18,502 nt of DNA, from the NCBI GenBank assembly GCA_964372165.1, contig CAYJPT010000038.1, forward strand, positions 1 through 18,502. The letters run 5' to 3'. This document shows positions 15,847 through 18,502 of this stretch, one piece after another. The notes under the pieces are model-generated. The model was not told the DNA's origin and searched no databases. It saw only the letters and a list, made by a program, of their open reading frames with translations. Made by a program: the position numbers and the translations under genes. Positions within the stretch are counted from its first letter, which is position 1; the number at the start of each line of letters is the position of its first letter. This stretch comes from CAYJAD01 sp964372165. GTDB lineage: Bacteria > Desulfobacterota > Desulfovibrionia > Desulfovibrionales > Desulfovibrionaceae.

Positions 15847-17114
15847 TAAATAATCCTCTTTCCACCCATCCAATGAGCCACAACACGTCCATGCATATTC
15901 TGGCCTAAAAATGGGGTGTTTGAACTTTTAGAATAAATTGTTTCAGGACTTACAGTCCACTCCACCTTAGGGTCAAATAAAAAAAAGTCTGCCACGTCAT
16001 TGGGGGCAAAACCATTGATAGGTAAAGCAAAAATTTCTGCCGGTCGTGTAGCCCAAAGCCTCTGTAAGTCTCCAGTATTAATAATACCTTCACGCACTAA
16101 TTGCCAGCTTAAACTTAATGCTAGGTCAAGCCCGGTTAAACCATTGGGCGCTTCATCAAGTGGGCAATCTTTTTCATGTACAGCATGCGGCGCATGATCT
16201 GTAACCAAAATATCAATAGTACCATCAACTATAGCCTTTCGTAACGAATCACGATCTTCTATTGTGCGTAATGGTGGATTAACTTTAGCATTGGCACCAT
16301 AGCCAAGTAAGGCTGAGTCATCAAGTAAAAGATAGTGTGGGCAAGTTTCTGCCGTGACGTTTACTCCTCTTGACTTTCCCCAAGCAATTAAATCAACTGC
16401 ACGCTTGCATGAAACATGTGCTATATGAACAGGTAAATTTAAGTATTCAGCCAGTAAAATATCTCTGGCAACTTGCATGGCTTCGCCCACGTCAGCTTGC
16501 CCCTTAACTCCAAGCTTACCACTTATAATACCCTCATTCATATGAGTTTTTTTTGCAATTGATGCATCTTCACAATGATCAATAACTACCATATCAAGGT
16601 CTGCAGCATATTCCATAACTCTACGCATAAGCTCGGCACTTTCCATAGAGTGCCCGTCATTGGAAATAGCTACGCAGCCAGCTTCTTTAAGCTCTGCAAA
16701 TGGAGCCATCTCCTTCCCCATAAGTCCCACAGTAGCAGCACCCACAGGATATACATACGGCCCATGCGGAAAAGCCTTTTTAGCTGCATCAAGAATCAAT
16801 TTGGTCACTGCAGCATTGTCATTTGTGGGATTAGTATTAGCCATGCACATCACAGCCCCAAAACCACCATGAATAGCAGCATTAAGACCAGAGGCAACAT
16901 CTTCTTTATACTCATACCCCGGCTCACGTAAATGCACATGAGCATCAATAAAACTTGGAAATAGCACAAGATCCGTTGCGTCAAAGATATCTGCTTCTTT
17001 AGGTATTGGCTTACCCGTAGGCATCATAGTCCTTACGCGCCCATCTTCTACATAGACATCTACTTGTGCATCAAGATAACAAGCATTTTTAATGCATAAT
17101 ATACTTGTGGACAT
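15846..17114 (-). CDS. pyrC: Dihydroorotase
   Basis: A 422-residue amidohydrolase that closes carbamoyl-aspartate to dihydroorotate, third step of UMP synthesis. Metal and catalytic residues are in place: HVHLREPG with H59 and H61, SNDGHS (D153, the aspartate that replaces the carboxylated lysine in type I enzymes), H180 in DHCED, H233 in HIAHVSC, and D306 in TDHAPH. It is therefore an active type I dihydroorotase, not the inactive PyrC' partner seen next to pyrB in Pseudomonas. AAGGAG stands before the ATG. It lies 59 bases after pyrB and shares a base with the DUF4139 start, so all three genes are probably read from the pyrB promoter. Confidence 0.95.
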   Translation of the reverse strand: MSTSILCIKNACYLDAQVDVYVEDGRVRTMMPTGKPIPKEADIFDATDLVLFPSFIDAHVHLREPGYEYKEDVASGLNAAIHGGFGAVMCMANTNPTNDNAAVTKLILDAAKKAFPHGPYVYPVGAATVGLMGKEMAPFAELKEAGCVAISNDGHSMESAELMRRVMEYAADLDMVVIDHCEDASIAKKTHMNEGIISGKLGVKGQADVGEAMQVARDILLAEYLNLPVHIAHVSCKRAVDLIAWGKSRGVNVTAETCPHYLLLDDSALLGYGANAKVNPPLRTIEDRDSLRKAIVDGTIDILVTDHAPHAVHEKDCPLDEAPNGLTGLDLALSLSWQLVREGIINTGDLQRLWATRPAEIFALPINGFAPNDVADFFLFDPKVEWTVSPETIYSKSSNTPFLGQNMHGRVVAHWMGGKRII

Positions 17115-17173
17115 GTATGCTCCTTACAACACAAAAACAAAGTTAACACTTTTCACAAATAACATTAAAAATA

Positions 17174-18130
17174 TTATTCGGGCATCATAACTGAAGATCG
17201 ATGAGCTACAAGATATAGTATTGCCATACGTGTTGCTACACCTGCTGATACTTGATCCAAAACAAGACTATCCGGTGAATCAGCCACTTGAGCAGAAATC
17301 TCTAAGCCACGGTTCATAGGGCCTGGATGTAAAATTTTAGCATGGGGTTTGGCTTTTTGTAGATGCTCATGACATAAACAATAACGTCTTGCATATTCTG
17401 CCACCGAGGGTAAAAGTCCTGTTTGTTGCCTCTCTAATTGCAAACGCAAACACATAACAGCATCTACATCTTCAATGGCTTTATTGATATCACTATAAAC
17501 GCTTACAGGCCACGTTTCAATACCTGCTGGTATAAGTGTACGAGGCGCACATACTCTTATCTTTACACCAAGCATATTTAGCAAAGTTATATTAGAACGA
17601 GCCACTCGACTATGTGCTATATCTCCAAGTATAAGCAAGTTTTTACCCGCAAAATCTTTGCCCCAAATTTGTCGCAAAGAAAAACTATCTAACAAAGCTT
17701 GAGTTGGGTGAGCATGCCAACCGTCACCGGCATTGACAATACCACAAGATAGTCGCTCTGCTAGATAGTGAGCCGCGCCACTACTGGAATGACGAATGAC
17801 TATAATTTCAGGGCTCATAGCCTCAAGAGTCAAGCTTGTATCTTTTAAACTTTCACCCTTGGCAATACTTGATCCGGTTTTACCAAGGCTAAAGGTGTCA
17901 GCAGAAAGGCGTTTTCCTGCTACATCAAACGAAGTTTTAGTACGTGTGCTATCTTCTGAAAAAAATAGTATGATGCTTTGCCCTTTGAGGATAGGAACTT
18001 TTTTTACCGGGCGTTGATTAATTTCTTGAAAATTACCAGCTAAATCTAAAATGTGTTGAACATCATCTACAGAAAGTTGGCTTATATCAAGTAAATCTTT
18101 ATGAGGCCAGCGGTAGTCTTTGTGATCCAT
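17174..18130 (-). CDS. pyrB: Aspartate carbamoyltransferase catalytic subunit
   Basis: A 318-residue enzyme joining carbamoyl phosphate and aspartate. The carbamoyl-phosphate motif is SEDSTRTKTSF (STRTK 61-65; the common form is STRTR), followed by KGES (91-94), H114 in VIRHSSSGA, HPTQALLD (141-148) and HPGPMNRG (268-275). All expected catalytic residues are present and the length is standard. A GTG at 18136 would add two residues, but AAGGG is spaced correctly for the ATG at 18130. No regulatory subunit pyrI lies in the window; the enzyme is probably unregulated at the protein level or works with PyrC. Expression appears to be controlled by the leader attenuator directly upstream. Confidence 0.96.
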   Translation of the reverse strand: MDHKDYRWPHKDLLDISQLSVDDVQHILDLAGNFQEINQRPVKKVPILKGQSIILFFSEDSTRTKTSFDVAGKRLSADTFSLGKTGSSIAKGESLKDTSLTLEAMSPEIIVIRHSSSGAAHYLAERLSCGIVNAGDGWHAHPTQALLDSFSLRQIWGKDFAGKNLLILGDIAHSRVARSNITLLNMLGVKIRVCAPRTLIPAGIETWPVSVYSDINKAIEDVDAVMCLRLQLERQQTGLLPSVAEYARRYCLCHEHLQKAKPHAKILHPGPMNRGLEISAQVADSPDSLVLDQVSAGVATRMAILYLVAHRSSVMMPE

Positions 18131-18145
18131 AAGCACGCCCTTATT

Positions 18146-18241
18146 TTAGTCGAAAAAAAACCCCATAAATGGGGAAAAAGTAAAAAAACTATATAGCCAA
18201 AACATTTTGGTAAAGAATACATCATGTTTAGAAAAATTCAT
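18146..18241 (-). CDS. PyrL-like 31-residue attenuator leader peptide
   Basis: On the minus strand an ATG (plus 18239-18241) with AAAGGG seven bases upstream opens a 31-codon frame ending in TAA at 18146-18148, 15 bases before pyrB. Eleven of 31 residues are Phe, mostly UUU; the C-terminal part reads FFTFSPFMGFFFD. The frame runs straight through the CCCCA/TGGGG hairpin and its T8 tract, so a ribosome close behind RNA polymerase would block the terminator. This is the layout of E. coli pyrL-pyrBI, where low UTP slows polymerase in U-rich tracts and allows read-through. The E. coli peptide itself is not similar in sequence; the resemblance is architectural. The peptide probably has no function of its own. 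Confidence 0.72.
   Translation of the reverse strand: MNFSKHDVFFTKMFWLYSFFTFSPFMGFFFD
18152..18174 (-). terminator. Attenuator terminator inside the pyr leader
   Basis: On the minus strand CCCCA-TTTA-TGGGG (plus 18161-18174) is followed at once by eight T. The stem is only five pairs but four are G-C. It lies between the promoter and pyrB and inside the leader ORF, so it must be conditional if pyrB is to be expressed. Confidence 0.75.
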
Positions 18242-18272
18242 AGCATTACCCTTTAAAAATCCGCTCAAAAGC

Positions 18273-18301
18273 ACTATACCTTGTCCGACCAAAGGTGTAA
18301 A
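18273..18301 (-). promoter_or_regulatory. Promoter of the pyrB-pyrC-DUF4139 operon
   Basis: On the minus strand TTTACA (plus 18296-18301) and TATAGT (plus 18273-18278) each match the sigma-70 consensus at five of six positions and are spaced exactly 17 bases. Transcription should start near 18266, about 25 bases before the leader peptide ATG. Confidence 0.72.
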
Positions 18302-18461
18302 GAAAAAGAACAGCAAGTCATTTTGTCAGATTTATTGATATAAATTATGTCATCATGATTTAAGTATTGTTTTAACATCTTTACGTAGTGTTATTTAATG
18401 GTAGCAGGATTAATGTAAAGATTTTTCACAAGGTAGCAGTGAAATTGCTCTTAAGGAAATG

Positions 18462-18491
18462 CTGATTTATTCTGCAAGCAGAATAAATCAG
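18462..18491. repeat. 13-bp perfect inverted repeat near the right edge
   Basis: CTGATTTATTCTG (18462-18474) and CAGAATAAATCAG (18479-18491) surround CAAG. No T-run follows on either strand. It may be the transcript end of a gene lying beyond the right edge. The remaining 160 bases back to the pyr promoter show no coding frame; a weak ATCTTTAC/GTAAAGAT pair at 18377 and 18415 is the only other symmetry seen. Confidence 0.5.
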
Positions 18492-18502
18492 AAAGGCACA
18501 CT

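Noticed and set aside
18239..18246. Alternative ATG at 18246 (minus) just ahead of the pyr leader peptide
   Set aside because: It reads ATG-CTA-TGA and stops after two codons; the ATG at 18241 has the better-spaced AAAGGG and a full frame, though the mini-frame could modulate initiation.
1..18502. CRISPR arrays, tRNA or rRNA genes, insertion sequences, prophage or defence genes
   Set aside because: None seen on either strand: no regular spaced repeats, no transposase or integrase frames, and no tRNA-like cloverleaf recognised.

Overview
The window looks like a chromosomal segment of an AT-rich sulfate- or sulfite-reducing deltaproteobacterium, most likely a low-GC member of the Desulfovibrionaceae. 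The main reason is a seven-function HdrCBA plus Flx locus of the Desulfovibrio type, supported by a DUF4911-type small protein and an IHF-alpha/HU-like protein. No species is claimed; the assignment is inference from gene content.

Layout. 118-1435 (+): azlC, azlD and a small DUF4911-like gene in overlapping arrangement, encoding a branched-chain amino acid exporter and a companion. 1499-2614 (+): a lone DegT/DnrJ/EryC1/StrS-type PLP aminotransferase. 2672-3319 (+): a DEDDy 3'-5' exonuclease-like protein with a hairpin at its stop codon. 3361-3621: a GC-richer block of several hairpins bounded by a perfect 19-bp direct repeat. 3616-4578 (-): a TerC-family membrane protein preceded by a yybP-ykoY (Mn2+) riboswitch with a terminator platform. 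4849-5139 (-): an IHF/HU protein. 5487-6506 (+): an Elp3-like radical SAM protein. 6829-14099 (+): the tightly packed operon hdrC-hdrB-hdrA-flxDC(fused)-flxB-flxA, ending in a strong bidirectional terminator. 14281-18130 (-): pyrB-pyrC-DUF4139 operon, headed by a compact promoter, a 31-codon Phe-rich leader ORF and an intrinsic terminator.

How they work together. The Hdr/Flx proteins should form one cytoplasmic electron-transfer complex. FlxA takes electrons from NAD(P)H, FlxB and the fused FlxD-FlxC relay them through Fe-S clusters, HdrA carries a flavin for probable electron bifurcation, and HdrCB reduces a disulfide partner (DsrC has been proposed in sulfate reducers). The minus-strand operon at the right end makes the second and third enzymes of pyrimidine synthesis.

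The most interesting regulatory finding is upstream of pyrB. A U-rich leader ORF is translated through a short GC hairpin plus U8 terminator, the arrangement of the E. coli pyrBI (PyrL) UTP-sensing attenuator. Other points of interest are the riboswitch whose P1 helix competes with its terminator, the FlxD-FlxC fusion, an unusual Lys/Ala/Pro repeat extension on FlxA, and the bounded multi-hairpin intergenic unit at 3361-3621.
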